Source of the DNA: Aromatoleum toluclasticum ATCC 700605 | GTDB taxonomy: Bacteria; Pseudomonadota; Gammaproteobacteria; Burkholderiales; Rhodocyclaceae | Assembly: GCF_000378245.1 (NCBI RefSeq) | Contig: NZ_KB899493.1 | Span: 372,001-436,000 of the forward strand | Reading direction: 5' to 3' | Length of the DNA: 64,000 nt | In this document: positions 15,807 to 23,698 of the stretch, in pieces | How the letters are laid out: every line of letters begins with the position of its first letter | Position numbering within the stretch: position 1 is the first letter of the stretch | Notes under the pieces: generated by a model | Databases searched by the model: none | The model's input: only the letters and a program-made list of their open reading frames with translations | What the model was told of the DNA's origin: nothing | Program-made: the position numbers and the translations under genes

Positions 15807-16823
15807 TCAACGGTACCAGTGAGCGAGCGCGAGCTCGTGATGTTTCGCGTGCGCCTCGCCCTGCGGCAGCCATAGCCGGTAGCTGCACGCGGCACGCGAC
15901 AGGAAATCGAGCAGCGACAGGTGGTGACGGAGTACGCGCTGCTGCCTGTGTGCGACCTGGGGATTGAAGATTCCGTGCCGGGAGAACAGCTGACGCGGAT
16001 TCTTCTTGATCCACAGCCAGGCGCCCATCTCCAGCGTCAGCGGCAGGAAGATGCGCCCCGCCTTCTCGCACGCCTGCAGGTGCAGGAAATCCCACAGGTC
16101 GCCATGGGTCAGGTATTGGCGGCTTTGCGGCTCGATGACGTAGGGATGATGCGTATGCGTCTGGCGAAAGATCTCTTTCAGGGCATGGATCTCGGCGAGG
16201 TGGCGCAGCGGTGTGCGCGTGTGGGCATAGGGAAACCAGATGCGATCGATCAGCCCGAATCCCGAATGGCAGTCGAGGGCGATGCTGAAGTCCCGGGTGA
16301 GAAGTTCCTCGCGGACGATTTCGCACAGCGCGCGACTCTCGGTTTCCATGGCGTTGTGCCGACGACCACGGTACCAGGGCAGGCGGGAGCTGATCCGCTG
16401 CCCGCCGATCAACGGCGACACTCGCTCGTGAGCGTCGAGCGGCGCGTTGCGCATGAGGTCGACGCCGTTTGGATTGGCGCGCGTGCCGCGCCACATGCCG
16501 CCGGGGTTCACCAGCGGCATGAAGACCAGGCGAACGGATTCGAGCTGCCGATGCAGGGTGGAATCCCACCGCAGGCGCATCACGATATGCCGCAGGTAGG
16601 CGATCACGACGTCGGCACCTATCCTTTCCAGGCCGTGAACGCCGCCGAAGAAGCCGATCGCGGGCACCTCGCGATCCGGATTGCCCAAGGCAATCGCGTA
16701 GAGCGGAAAGCGGATGCCGGAACCTCCGTCGATTTCGGACACGACGCGCGTCTCGAGATGACCTCGCCCCGCCTCGATGACGCTTTCCAGTTCGCTCAGT
16801 TCGGAAATCGCAGTATTCGCCAC
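15807..16823 (-). CDS. M14-family zinc carboxypeptidase-like protein
   Basis: A 338-residue protein with M14 metallopeptidase zinc ligands: HGLE in FFGGVHGLERIG (~63-66) and the third ligand His in ALDCHSGFG. A candidate catalytic Glu is in LTLEMGAW. NPGGMWRGTRANPNGVDLMRN is a strong M14/succinylglutamate-desuccinylase-like block. There is no signal peptide, so it is probably cytoplasmic and acts on small peptides or amidated amino acids. It is the first gene of a two-gene unit with the hydrolase. The region upstream (16824-17143) faces two small plus-strand reading frames. Confidence 0.85.
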   Translation of the reverse strand: MANTAISELSELESVIEAGRGHLETRVVSEIDGGSGIRFPLYAIALGNPDREVPAIGFFGGVHGLERIGADVVIAYLRHIVMRLRWDSTLHRQLESVRLVFMPLVNPGGMWRGTRANPNGVDLMRNAPLDAHERVSPLIGGQRISSRLPWYRGRRHNAMETESRALCEIVREELLTRDFSIALDCHSGFGLIDRIWFPYAHTRTPLRHLAEIHALKEIFRQTHTHHPYVIEPQSRQYLTHGDLWDFLHLQACEKAGRIFLPLTLEMGAWLWIKKNPRQLFSRHGIFNPQVAHRQQRVLRHHLSLLDFLSRAACSYRLWLPQGEAHAKHHELALAHWYR

Positions 16824-16995
16824 GTTCGCATCGTCAGAAGAGTTCGCATGGAGGCGTGGGCGGGCCGGAGTGCCGGGAGCGGATGGCCGTGTCTTCCCGC
16901 GCTGACCGCACGCGCGTCGTCGTGCTGAAACGAGATTGCCATGTTCCCTTGATAGGGTGGGCAGAGTCAGTCATCGCAGACACCCGGGAGCGCCA

Positions 16996-17103
16996 ATGAG
17001 GTGGAGATTCTTCGATCTGCAACGAATCATCGACGAGGTGTTCGTGGACGACTGGCTCTATCCGTGGCAGTCGAACGCCATCGGCACCGGGGCCTCGCAA
17101 TGA
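16996..17103 (+). CDS. candidate 35-residue small protein
   Basis: Short reading frame MRWRFFDLQRIIDEVFVDDW, then LYPWQSNAIGTGASQ and a stop. GGGAG lies 5-6 bases before the ATG, and the first half would form an amphipathic helix rich in aromatic residues. It sits in the gap between the M14 gene and the next small gene. I cannot tie it to a family, and short frames can arise by chance. Confidence 0.3.
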   Translation: MRWRFFDLQRIIDEVFVDDWLYPWQSNAIGTGASQ

Positions 17104-17143
17104 TCGCAGATACCAATTCGAACGCATGGGGAGCCTGAATTCG

Positions 17144-17383
17144 ATGCCGGACATGCTGTTTTGCCACTGCTGCCGCCTTCACCACCCGCGCGAGCAGATG
17201 TCCCGCCATCTCACCCGGCACGGTTATCGGTGGCGCTGCCGGCGCTCGATCGAAGCTGCGCAGGGCAGCATCGCCGAACGTGATGCCTTCGGCAGGCAGC
17301 AGACGCAAATCAACGTTGATCTTGCGCGCCAGAAGGCGAAACGGCAATTCCTGTCCATGCAGGAACGACGATTATTGCCTTGA
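17144..17383 (+). CDS. small CxxC/HxxxH protein
   Basis: A 79-residue protein, MPDMLFCHCCRLHHPREQMSR, then RHGYRWRCRRSIEAAQGS and a Gln/Arg-rich helical tail. The CHCC..HH...H..C spacing suggests one zinc site. I have a vague memory of similar small proteins in related bacteria but cannot name a function. GGGGAG lies about 10 bases before the chosen ATG; an earlier ATG at 17126 in the same frame is also possible. It is transcribed away from the M14 gene. Confidence 0.5.
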   Translation: MPDMLFCHCCRLHHPREQMSRHLTRHGYRWRCRRSIEAAQGSIAERDAFGRQQTQINVDLARQKAKRQFLSMQERRLLP

Positions 17384-17501
17384 ACCCGGAACCTGGATCA
17401 CGGGCCCGGAGGGGTGTCGGCCCGGCCTGCGACAACCCATCCATCACATCGCCCACGCGCCGACACCTGCCGTTTCAGTGCTTCTTGCTGCACTTGTGCG
17501 A

Positions 17502-17900
17502 CTAGCGCGACGCGAGGCGGTTCACTCTGGCCACAGCGTCAATCTGCACCTGCGCACCGAGCGGCAGGCGCGAGACTTCCACACATGAGCGCGCCGGGAA
17601 ATCGGTCGCAAAGTAGTTGGCATACACCGCATTCACGGCTGAAAAGTCATCCATGTCCGTCAGGAAGACGGTCACGCGGACGACTTGGTTCAAGCTGGAT
17701 CCCGCTGCGCGCAGGATCGCCTCGATGTTGTGCAGCGCTTGGTTGGCTTGCGTCACTGCGTCCGGGCCGACCAGCGAACCGGTTGCCGGATTCAGTCCGA
17801 CTTGCCCCGATGTCCAGACCCACCCGTCCATGATGACGCCCTGCGAATAGGGGCCGACAGGCGTGGGGGCGTCCTTGATGAGGACGATCCGCTTGGTCAT
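17502..17900 (-). CDS. ridA: RidA-family enamine/imine deaminase
   Basis: A 132-residue RidA (YjgF/UK114) protein. The family signature near the C-terminus is complete (PARSCVEVSRLPLGAQVQID), with the conserved Arg that binds the substrate carboxylate, and the N-terminal GPYSQGV motif is present. RidA hydrolyses reactive 2-aminoacrylate-type intermediates released by PLP enzymes and protects those enzymes from damage. It works as a cytoplasmic homotrimer. It starts 6 bases after the stop of the small gene upstream, so the two form one unit. Confidence 0.9.
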   Translation of the reverse strand: MTKRIVLIKDAPTPVGPYSQGVIMDGWVWTSGQVGLNPATGSLVGPDAVTQANQALHNIEAILRAAGSSLNQVVRVTVFLTDMDDFSAVNAVYANYFATDFPARSCVEVSRLPLGAQVQIDAVARVNRLASR

Positions 17901-17906
17901 GCGCAG

Positions 17907-18170
17907 TCAGAGGTAACCGATGTGCTTGCGGTCCGGGCTGGAGATGACGACCTTGACGAACCGGTGCGGGATGAAGGCCTCCGATTCGATCGTCGAGCCG
18001 TCGTCCTTGACGCGTTCCGAGACGACGTGGAAGTAGTTGCGCCCTGGGTCCGCCTCCCGGCAGTAAAGGTACCTGCCGATGGATCCTTCGTGCAGGTAGT
18101 CCTTCACGACCGGCGCCAACTCGGCAAGCCCGTCCGCCGTCAGAACCAGGCAAAAGTATTTGCTCGCCAT
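17907..18170 (-). CDS. small hypothetical protein upstream of ridA
   Basis: An 87-residue protein starting MASKYFCLVLTADGLAELAP, ending with RKHIGYL. It is mixed alpha/beta with no membrane segment or clear motif. GAGG sits 7 bases before the ATG at 18170; a longer reading upstream has no ribosome site. It lies 6 bases before ridA, suggesting a shared transcript, but I do not recognise the family and propose no function. Confidence 0.65.
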   Translation of the reverse strand: MASKYFCLVLTADGLAELAPVVKDYLHEGSIGRYLYCREADPGRNYFHVVSERVKDDGSTIESEAFIPHRFVKVVISSPDRKHIGYL

Positions 18171-18279
18171 GAGATGCCTCGCAAATGGTTTCAGTCGCGG
18201 CCTTGCGACATCACTCGTCCAGAATAGTCGATGCACCACACATTCGCCCCGTCGCGCAGCGTCGGCGTCCGCACGACGC

Positions 18280-19308
18280 TCAACGCCCCAGCCGCTTCGC
18301 CCAGAACGCCGCGACGTCCAGCATGCGTCGCGAGAAGGCCCATTCGTTGTCGAACCACAGCATCAGGCTCACAAGACGCTCGCCGCACGCGTGCGTCTGG
18401 CTGCCGTCGACAATCGCGGAGTAGCCGTTGTGGTTGAAGTCCACCGACGCGTGCGGGCCGTCGGAGTACGCGAGCACGCCGTGGCGGTCCTCCTCGGCAA
18501 CGCGCCGCATGAGGCGGTTGATCGTCTCGACCGTGGCGTTGCGCCGGAGCGTCACCGTCAGGTCGATGGCCGAGACGTTCGGCACCGGAACGCGGATCGC
18601 CTTGGCCACGATGCGCCCTTCGAGCACCGGCAGCAGGCGGGAGATGCCTTTCGCGAGGCCAGTCTGGACCGGGATCATCGACTGCATCGCCGAACGGGTC
18701 ATGCGCAGGTCGGTGGCGTGGTAGCCGTCGATCACCGGCTGGTCGTTCATCACCGAGTGCAGCGTCGTCGTCAGCGCGTGCTCGATGCCGAAGGTCTGTT
18801 CGAGGATCGCGAGGATGGGCACGACGGCGTTGGTGGTGCAGGAGGCGGCCGAGACGATGCGTTCGCTGCCGTCGAGCGCCTCGTGGTTCATGCCGAACAC
18901 GACGGTGCGGTCGACGTCCGCGGCGCTGTGGCCGGGGTGCGAGAGCAGCAGGCGCGGGCAGCCGGCACCGAGGAAGGCTTCGAGTTCGTGCCGGTAGCGG
19001 TAGCGTCCCGACGCCTCGACAAGGAGGTCGGCATCGCAGGCCCGCCAGTCGACGCCGTCGGGCGTGGTCGCGTGGGTGACCGCGATGTCCTGGTCGTCGA
19101 TGTGCAGGCGGCCGTCACGTATGCCGACGGTGCCGGGGAAACAGCCGTGGGTCGAATCGAAGCGCGTGAGATAGGCCATGCTCTCGATGTCCGCCGGCTC
19201 GTTGATGGCGACGACGGACAGCGACTTGCGCAGCGGCGATTCGTGGAGGGCGCGCAGGAAGCAGCGGCCGATACGGCCGTAGCCGTTGATTGCGATGCGG
19301 AAACTCAT
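18280..19308 (-). CDS. epd: erythrose-4-phosphate dehydrogenase-like (GAPDH family)
   Basis: A 342-residue GAPDH-fold protein. It has the NAD-binding INGYGRIGR at the start and the catalytic Cys in SAASCTTNAVVPI. The segment LHSVMNDQPVIDGYHATDLR is the form typical of Epd rather than of glycolytic GAPDH, which has HSYTNDQ or similar. TRSAMQSMIPVQTGLAKGI and VPNVSAIDLTV also fit. Epd oxidises erythrose-4-phosphate for pyridoxal-5-phosphate synthesis. No pgk, tkt or fba gene is next to it here. A glyceraldehyde-3-phosphate role cannot be excluded. Confidence 0.75.
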   Translation of the reverse strand: MSFRIAINGYGRIGRCFLRALHESPLRKSLSVVAINEPADIESMAYLTRFDSTHGCFPGTVGIRDGRLHIDDQDIAVTHATTPDGVDWRACDADLLVEASGRYRYRHELEAFLGAGCPRLLLSHPGHSAADVDRTVVFGMNHEALDGSERIVSAASCTTNAVVPILAILEQTFGIEHALTTTLHSVMNDQPVIDGYHATDLRMTRSAMQSMIPVQTGLAKGISRLLPVLEGRIVAKAIRVPVPNVSAIDLTVTLRRNATVETINRLMRRVAEEDRHGVLAYSDGPHASVDFNHNGYSAIVDGSQTHACGERLVSLMLWFDNEWAFSRRMLDVAAFWAKRLGR

Positions 19309-19483
19309 TCAGGGAGGCGGGACGGTAGGCCATGCAGTTGAATGCTCAAACCGAAGCATAGCCGGAGAAAGGGGGTTACGTCGCGTTCGCCCGATACCCC
19401 GCCCCTTACGGAAGCGATACCCCCCTCACCGGACGCGCCCGTATTGCGGCGAGACACGTCCGGCAAGGGGGGGGAAACGGATC

Positions 19484-19921
19484 TCAGACCTGCTTCACCG
19501 ACGCGCGGCAACGGTCGCTGCCGTGGTCGTCGCAGCCTGCATCGTCGGACTCCGGCTCCGGTCGGGGATCGTCGGCCCCCTTCTTGGCGACGATCGACCT
19601 GCAGCTGTCCGTGCCGTTGTCGTCGCATCCGGTGTCGTCGGGCTGAGGCTTGCGGCCTCCACCATCGTCCGCGCCCTTCTTCGCGACGATCGCATTGCAG
19701 AGGTCAGTGCCATTGTCGTCGCAGCCGGTGTCGTCCGGGCGAGGTTTCCGGCCGCCGTCGTCGGCGCCCTTCTTGGCCAACATGGTTACCGGTGCAGCGG
19801 GCATGCTCGCTTGGCTGCCTTGCGGGGACGCGGCTGCGGATACCGAGGCGGCGTAACACGCGGAGGTTGTGAAGCCGAGGACGATGATCGCTGCGGCAAG
19901 CTTGCGGGGAAGGGTTTTCAT
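19484..19921 (-). CDS. secreted Asp/Cys-rich three-repeat protein
   Basis: A 145-residue protein with a signal peptide: MKTLPRKLAAAIIVLGFTTS, then ACYAAS, cleavage probably after the alanines near residue 25. The mature part is three 31-32-residue repeats beginning AKKGADDGGRKP, each with DDTGCDDNGTD and a second Cys. Each repeat has two cysteines and a cluster of Asp like a calcium-binding loop, so six Cys could form one disulfide per repeat. I know of no family. An FNR-like box lies 145 bases upstream of the start. It is likely periplasmic or secreted, with a metal-binding or structural role as a guess only. Confidence 0.7.
   Translation of the reverse strand: MKTLPRKLAAAIIVLGFTTSACYAASVSAAASPQGSQASMPAAPVTMLAKKGADDGGRKPRPDDTGCDDNGTDLCNAIVAKKGADDGGGRKPQPDDTGCDDNGTDSCRSIVAKKGADDPRPEPESDDAGCDDHGSDRCRASVKQV
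19496..19777 (-). repeat. three tandem ~96-base coding repeats
   Basis: Copies at 19777-19685, 19684-19589 and 19588-19496 encode the repeats of the secreted protein. The first two are nearly identical at the protein level, the third has diverged (PRPEPESDDAGCDD). Copy number could vary between strains by slippage or recombination. Confidence 0.8.
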
Positions 19922-20065
19922 TTTGCATCTCCTGTCGGGGTTGGGGCACGGGCCGAAACGCGGACTACGATCCGAAGTCGTCGCGTCCGGTCCGACACTT
20001 CACCTATGCACTGCACGTGCCACCCCGTCGCCGCAGGCAGAAGAAATTTTCAAAAGCCTGTTTTA

Positions 20066-20079
20066 TTTGATCTTTGTCA
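20066..20079 (-). promoter_or_regulatory. FNR/Dnr-type box
   Basis: TTGAT-CTTT-GTCAA matches the consensus TTGAT-N4-ATCAA in 9 of 10 positions. The only gene starting downstream in a fitting direction is the repeat protein (start 19921, minus strand). The other flank is the 3' end of the isomerase gene. The site would suit oxygen- or nitric-oxide-linked control. Confidence 0.5.
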
Positions 20080-20181
20080 ATTTTCAACGGCAATGCCATG
20101 CGCGCCGCCGAGCCCCCGTCGGCTCCCCGACTGCGCGACTCGCCCCATTGCATGGGGGATATCAACCACTTTCCCCGCCGG

Positions 20182-20961
20182 TCAGGCCCCGATTCCCCGC
20201 ATCCACCCGAGCCCGTCCTCGGTCCTTCCACGGGGCCGGTATTCGCAGCCGACCCAGCCGGCGTACCCAAGTTCGTCGAGCAGGCGGAACAGGTAGCGGT
20301 AGTCGAGTTCGCCGTCGTCCGGTTCGTTGCGCGCCGGCACGCCCGCGATCTGGATGTGGCCGATGTGGTCGAGATGGCGGCGCAGCTTGGTGGCGATGTC
20401 GCCTTCCATGATCTGTGCGTGGTAGAGATCCATCTGCACCATCAGGTTGGGCTCGCCGACTTCCTCGCGGATCGCATGCGCCTCGGCCTGCGTGCTCAGG
20501 AAGTAGCCGGGCATGTCGCGCGTGTTGATCGGTTCGATCAGCACCGTGACGCCGTGCTGCGCCGCGGCCCGTGCCGCGTGGCGCAGGTTGTCGACGTAAA
20601 GGGCGCGCTGGATACCGGGCGCCGCGCCGGGCACGACGAGGCCGGCCATCACGTGCAGGCGCGGGGTGCCGAGCTCCTGCGCGTATTCCAGGGCACGGAC
20701 CACGCCCGCGCGGAACTCCGCCTCGCGCCCCGGCAGCGAGGCCAAGCCGCGCTCGCCCGCGGCCCAGTCGCCCGGCGGCATGTTGAAGAGGACGTTGGCG
20801 AGCCCGCTCTCGCGCAGCCATGAGGCGACCTCGGCCGGCGCGTGCTCGTAGGGGAACAGGAATTCGACGGCCCCGAACCCGGCGCGCGCCGCTGCGGCGA
20901 AACGCTGCGGAAACGGGTGCTCAGTGAACATCATCGTCAGGTTGGCGGCAAACCTGGGCAT
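20182..20961 (-). CDS. hyi: hydroxypyruvate isomerase family (Hyi/OtnI)
   Basis: A 259-residue TIM-barrel protein of the xylose-isomerase-like type. It opens [20 protein letters not shown]. Active-site landmarks are [17 protein letters not shown] (metal-binding Glu), [13 protein letters not shown], and GCEYRP near the end (second Glu). These match hydroxypyruvate isomerase and 2-oxo-tetronate isomerase. The expected reaction is interconversion of hydroxypyruvate and tartronate semialdehyde, or its 4-carbon analogue. No gcl or glxR gene is adjacent, so the substrate stays open. Confidence 0.85.
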   Translation of the reverse strand: MPRFAANLTMMFTEHPFPQRFAAAARAGFGAVEFLFPYEHAPAEVASWLRESGLANVLFNMPPGDWAAGERGLASLPGREAEFRAGVVRALEYAQELGTPRLHVMAGLVVPGAAPGIQRALYVDNLRHAARAAAQHGVTVLIEPINTRDMPGYFLSTQAEAHAIREEVGEPNLMVQMDLYHAQIMEGDIATKLRRHLDHIGHIQIAGVPARNEPDDGELDYRYLFRLLDELGYAGWVGCEYRPRGRTEDGLGWMRGIGA

Positions 20962-21075
20962 CGCAGCTTCCTTGCGGGAGGGCGGGAGGGCGGGCGCCCC
21001 GCGGAGCGGCTATTTTCGCGGACTTTGGCGCAGCACGCCAGCACCGTCGCCGCGACGATGCCAACGGCATCCAGC

Positions 21076-21104
21076 ATGACAGTCTACTTTCCGGCGTGCA
21101 TAAT
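21076..21104 (+). promoter_or_regulatory. sigma-70 promoter for the hemerythrin gene
   Basis: ATGACA at 21076-21081 and CATAAT at 21099-21104 are separated by exactly 17 bases, each one base from consensus. The hemerythrin ATG is 89 bases after the -10 box. Confidence 0.6.
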
Positions 21105-21192
21105 CGGCTGATGCGAATCCGGGATCCGGGCGGCCCGGCGCCGCAGGCGGCCCGGATCGATCAACAATTCCAAAGCCGCACGGAGAGCACCG

Positions 21193-21678
21193 ATGAGTCA
21201 AGTCCTGTTCGAATGGTCCGACAGTTTCAACGTCGGCATCCAGGAGATCGACGAGCAGCACCGCACCCTGGTCGACCTGCTCAACCAGCTGCACGCGGCG
21301 ATCCGCGACCACCGGGGCAGCCAGGCCTGTCGCGAGATCCTCGACCAGCTGGCCGACTACACGCGCACCCACTTCCTTCTGGAAGAAAGCCTGATGCGCG
21401 TATCGCACTATCCCGGCTTCGAGCTGCACAAGCAGCAGCACGAAGACCTCATCGGCCAGGTCCAGTCGCTGCAGGACAAGCTGGACAGCGGCCAGGCGTC
21501 GATCAGCTTCGAGCTGCTGCACTTCCTGCAGGTGTGGCTCACGAAGCACATCAACGAGAGCGACAAGCGCTTCGGCAACCACTTCGCGCGCAACACCAAC
21601 CTGCAGGGCTATTCGGAGTGGTCCGAGGAGGTGAAGACGACTATGAAGAAAAAGAAGTGGTGGTGGAAGTTCTGGTAA
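21193..21678 (+). CDS. bacteriohemerythrin with Lys/Trp tail
   Basis: A 161-residue four-helix hemerythrin. All diiron ligands are present: H23, H60, E64, H79, H83, H119 and D124 (EQHRTL, THFLLEE, HKQQHEDL, KHINESD). It should bind O2 reversibly, serving as oxygen store, sensor or scavenger in a microaerobic lifestyle. After the domain it ends in TTMKKKKWWWKFW, a strongly cationic and tryptophan-rich tail that could touch the membrane surface. GGAGAG precedes the ATG by about 6 bases, and a good sigma-70 promoter lies upstream. It is a single-gene unit. Confidence 0.9.
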   Translation: MSQVLFEWSDSFNVGIQEIDEQHRTLVDLLNQLHAAIRDHRGSQACREILDQLADYTRTHFLLEESLMRVSHYPGFELHKQQHEDLIGQVQSLQDKLDSGQASISFELLHFLQVWLTKHINESDKRFGNHFARNTNLQGYSEWSEEVKTTMKKKKWWWKFW

Positions 21679-21985
21679 ACGCCGAAGCGGCCGCCTGACC
21701 CGCTGCGCGCCTGCCTCTCCGGACAGGCCGTGCGCGCGACTCATCCTGCGGGCCGCCGGCAAAGGTGGCCCGCCTGTCGTTTACGCGCCAGAGCTTGCGC
21801 CCCCGCCCCAGCCTCGTCGGAAACGTCCGCGACCGGGCCCGCCGGGCAAATCCGCGCCGGCGCCCATTTGCCCCGCGCCGCGCGAGGGATCAGAATCCGC
21901 ATCGGCCCGATCTTCACCGGCCCAACCAGCATTACAGACCCTGACGACAGGGCATCTTCACCAATCCCGTACAACGAGAGTACCG
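21679..21985. other. 307-base gap with no gene
   Basis: GC-rich sequence between the hemerythrin and thioesterase genes. A weak hairpin (GGGCCGCCGGC / GGTGGCCC) near 21750-21770 might end the hemerythrin transcript, but it has no T-run. No gene, repeat or clear promoter is visible. Confidence 0.4.
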
Positions 21986-22477
21986 ATGGACCTACCCGCA
22001 CACCAACTCACGATGACCGTGCTGATGACGCCGGACATGGCGAACTTCTCCGGCAAGGTGCACGGCGGCGCCGTGCTCAAGCTGCTCGACCAGGTCGCCT
22101 ACGCCTGCGCGAGCCGCTACGCCGCGCGCTACGTCGTCACGCTGTCGGTGGACCAGGTGATGTTCCGCCAGCCCATCCTGGTCGGCGAGCTGGTGACCTT
22201 CCTCGCGAGCGTCAACTACACCGGCACGTCGTCGATGGAAGTCGGCGTCAAGGTGGTTGCGGAGAATATCCGCACCCAGGAAGTGCGCCACGCCAACAGC
22301 TGCTTCTTCACGATGGTCGCGGTGGACGACGACGGCAAGCCGGTGGCGGTGCCGCCGCTGCGCCCCTTCAGCCCGAAGGAGAAGCGGCGCTTCGAGGCGG
22401 CCGAGGCGCGCAAGGCGCTGCGGCTGGAGCTCGAACGGCGCTTCGCCGAGACCCACGGTTCGGCCGACCCGGCCTGA
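21986..22477 (+). CDS. acyl-CoA thioesterase, YciA/BACH hotdog type
   Basis: A 163-residue hotdog-fold thioesterase. MTPDMANFSGKVHGGAVLKL carries the HGG and catalytic acidic region, followed by the central helix DQVAYACASRYA and TLSVDQVMFRQPI. These match the YciA/acyl-CoA hydrolase group that cleaves short- to medium-chain acyl-CoA to free acid and CoA. The C-terminal third (after residue 125) is a charged helical extension. The methyltransferase gene follows 48 bases later on the same strand, but no functional link is evident. Confidence 0.85.
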   Translation: MDLPAHQLTMTVLMTPDMANFSGKVHGGAVLKLLDQVAYACASRYAARYVVTLSVDQVMFRQPILVGELVTFLASVNYTGTSSMEVGVKVVAENIRTQEVRHANSCFFTMVAVDDDGKPVAVPPLRPFSPKEKRRFEAAEARKALRLELERRFAETHGSADPA

Positions 22478-22525
22478 AGCCGCCCCTGCGCCCCGCGGGT
22501 GGCGCAGTCATTCAAAGGAAACCCC

Positions 22526-23677
22526 ATGCAAGATCACCCGCAAATCGTGTGGCAGGACGAGGCCGGCACTCCGCATTCGGCGCGCTGGCGCTCGGAAAGC
22601 GGCAGTCCGCCCCCGCGGCGCGTCGTGCTCGCCGACGATCAGACCCCCGCCGACCAGGCCTACCGGCTCGCGTGCGAGGGCACGGCGCTGCTGTACCGCG
22701 GCGACTTCCACAACGCGAAGCTGCTGCTGCAGGCGATGGCGCGGCGCATCGACCGCAAATCGGGCCGCCCCGGCAAGCCGGCCCCAGCGAAGAGCACGAC
22801 GGAGCGCTTCCACCTGCACCGCCAGGCGCAGGCGCAGCGCGCCCGTGTGCTGGGCATGCTGCTGCTGCCCTTCGAGGCCGGCCACGGCCTGCCGCTGCGC
22901 CGTGCGCCGGACGTGCGGCAGGCCTGCCTCGAAGCCTACGGCGCAGCCGACGAAGCGTATGTCGCGTCGCTGCGCGAGCTGCTGGGCCTGATCGGCGCGC
23001 ACGAATGGCGCAAGAAGGGCGTTCCCGTCCCGGCGCTGGATGCGGCCATCCACCCGCATTACGGCGTGTTCTCGCCGGTGCGCGGGGAATACGTCGATCT
23101 CGTCGCCCGGGCGCCCCTGCCCGCGGCCTTGTCGGGCGACGCGGCGGCCTTCGACGTGGGAACCGGCACGGGCGTGATCGCCGCAGTGCTCGCGCGCCGC
23201 GGCGTCGCACACATCGTCGCGACCGACCAGGATCCGCGCGCACTGGCCTGCGCAAACGAGAACATCGCGCGTCTCGGCTATGCGCGACAGGTCGAGGTCG
23301 TGCAGGCCGACATGTTCCCCGAAGGCCGTGCGGCGCTGGTCGTGTGCAACCCGCCGTGGGTGCCGGCACGCCCGAGTTCGCCGATCGAATACGCCGTATA
23401 CGACCCCGACAGCCGCATGCTGCGCGCCTTTCTCGGCGGCCTCGCGGCGCATCTGGCCCCCGGCGGCGAAGGCTGGCTGATCCTGTCGGACCTCGCCGAA
23501 CATCTGGGCCTGCGCTCGCGCGAGGAGCTGCTCGCGGCGATCAAGGCCGGCGGCCTGCAGGTGATCGAACGGCTCGATGCGCGCCCCCGGCACGGCAAGG
23601 CGAGCGACGCGGACGACCCGCTGCACGCGGCGCGGGCCGCGGAAGTCACGTCGCTGTGGCGCCTCGCCGCACGCTGA
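22526..23677 (+). CDS. class I SAM-dependent methyltransferase, NPPW type
   Basis: A 383-residue protein with a ~190-residue helical N-terminal part and a Rossmann methyltransferase domain: FDVGTGTGVIAAVLARR (SAM site), VATDQDPRALACANEN, and the catalytic NPPW in VVCNPPWVPA. The NPPW motif marks enzymes that methylate a planar amide or amine nitrogen, such as release-factor glutamine, nucleic acid bases or ribosomal protein. The start at 22526 has AAAGGA 6 bases upstream; an in-frame ATG at 22499 lacks one. The substrate is not known, and the long N-terminal domain makes it unlike plain PrmC. Confidence 0.75.
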   Translation: MQDHPQIVWQDEAGTPHSARWRSESGSPPPRRVVLADDQTPADQAYRLACEGTALLYRGDFHNAKLLLQAMARRIDRKSGRPGKPAPAKSTTERFHLHRQAQAQRARVLGMLLLPFEAGHGLPLRRAPDVRQACLEAYGAADEAYVASLRELLGLIGAHEWRKKGVPVPALDAAIHPHYGVFSPVRGEYVDLVARAPLPAALSGDAAAFDVGTGTGVIAAVLARRGVAHIVATDQDPRALACANENIARLGYARQVEVVQADMFPEGRAALVVCNPPWVPARPSSPIEYAVYDPDSRMLRAFLGGLAAHLAPGGEGWLILSDLAEHLGLRSREELLAAIKAGGLQVIERLDARPRHGKASDADDPLHAARAAEVTSLWRLAAR

Positions 23678-23698
23678 GCGGCGCGGCCCGCCGGCGCG

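Noticed and set aside
18280-19308. Glycolytic glyceraldehyde-3-phosphate dehydrogenase
   Set aside because: The HSVMNDQPVIDGYH and related blocks fit the Epd type better; kept as an alternative only.
19496-19777. Three ~96-base repeats considered as a CRISPR or MITE array
   Set aside because: Repeats are contiguous with no spacers and keep one reading frame after a signal peptide, so they are coding.
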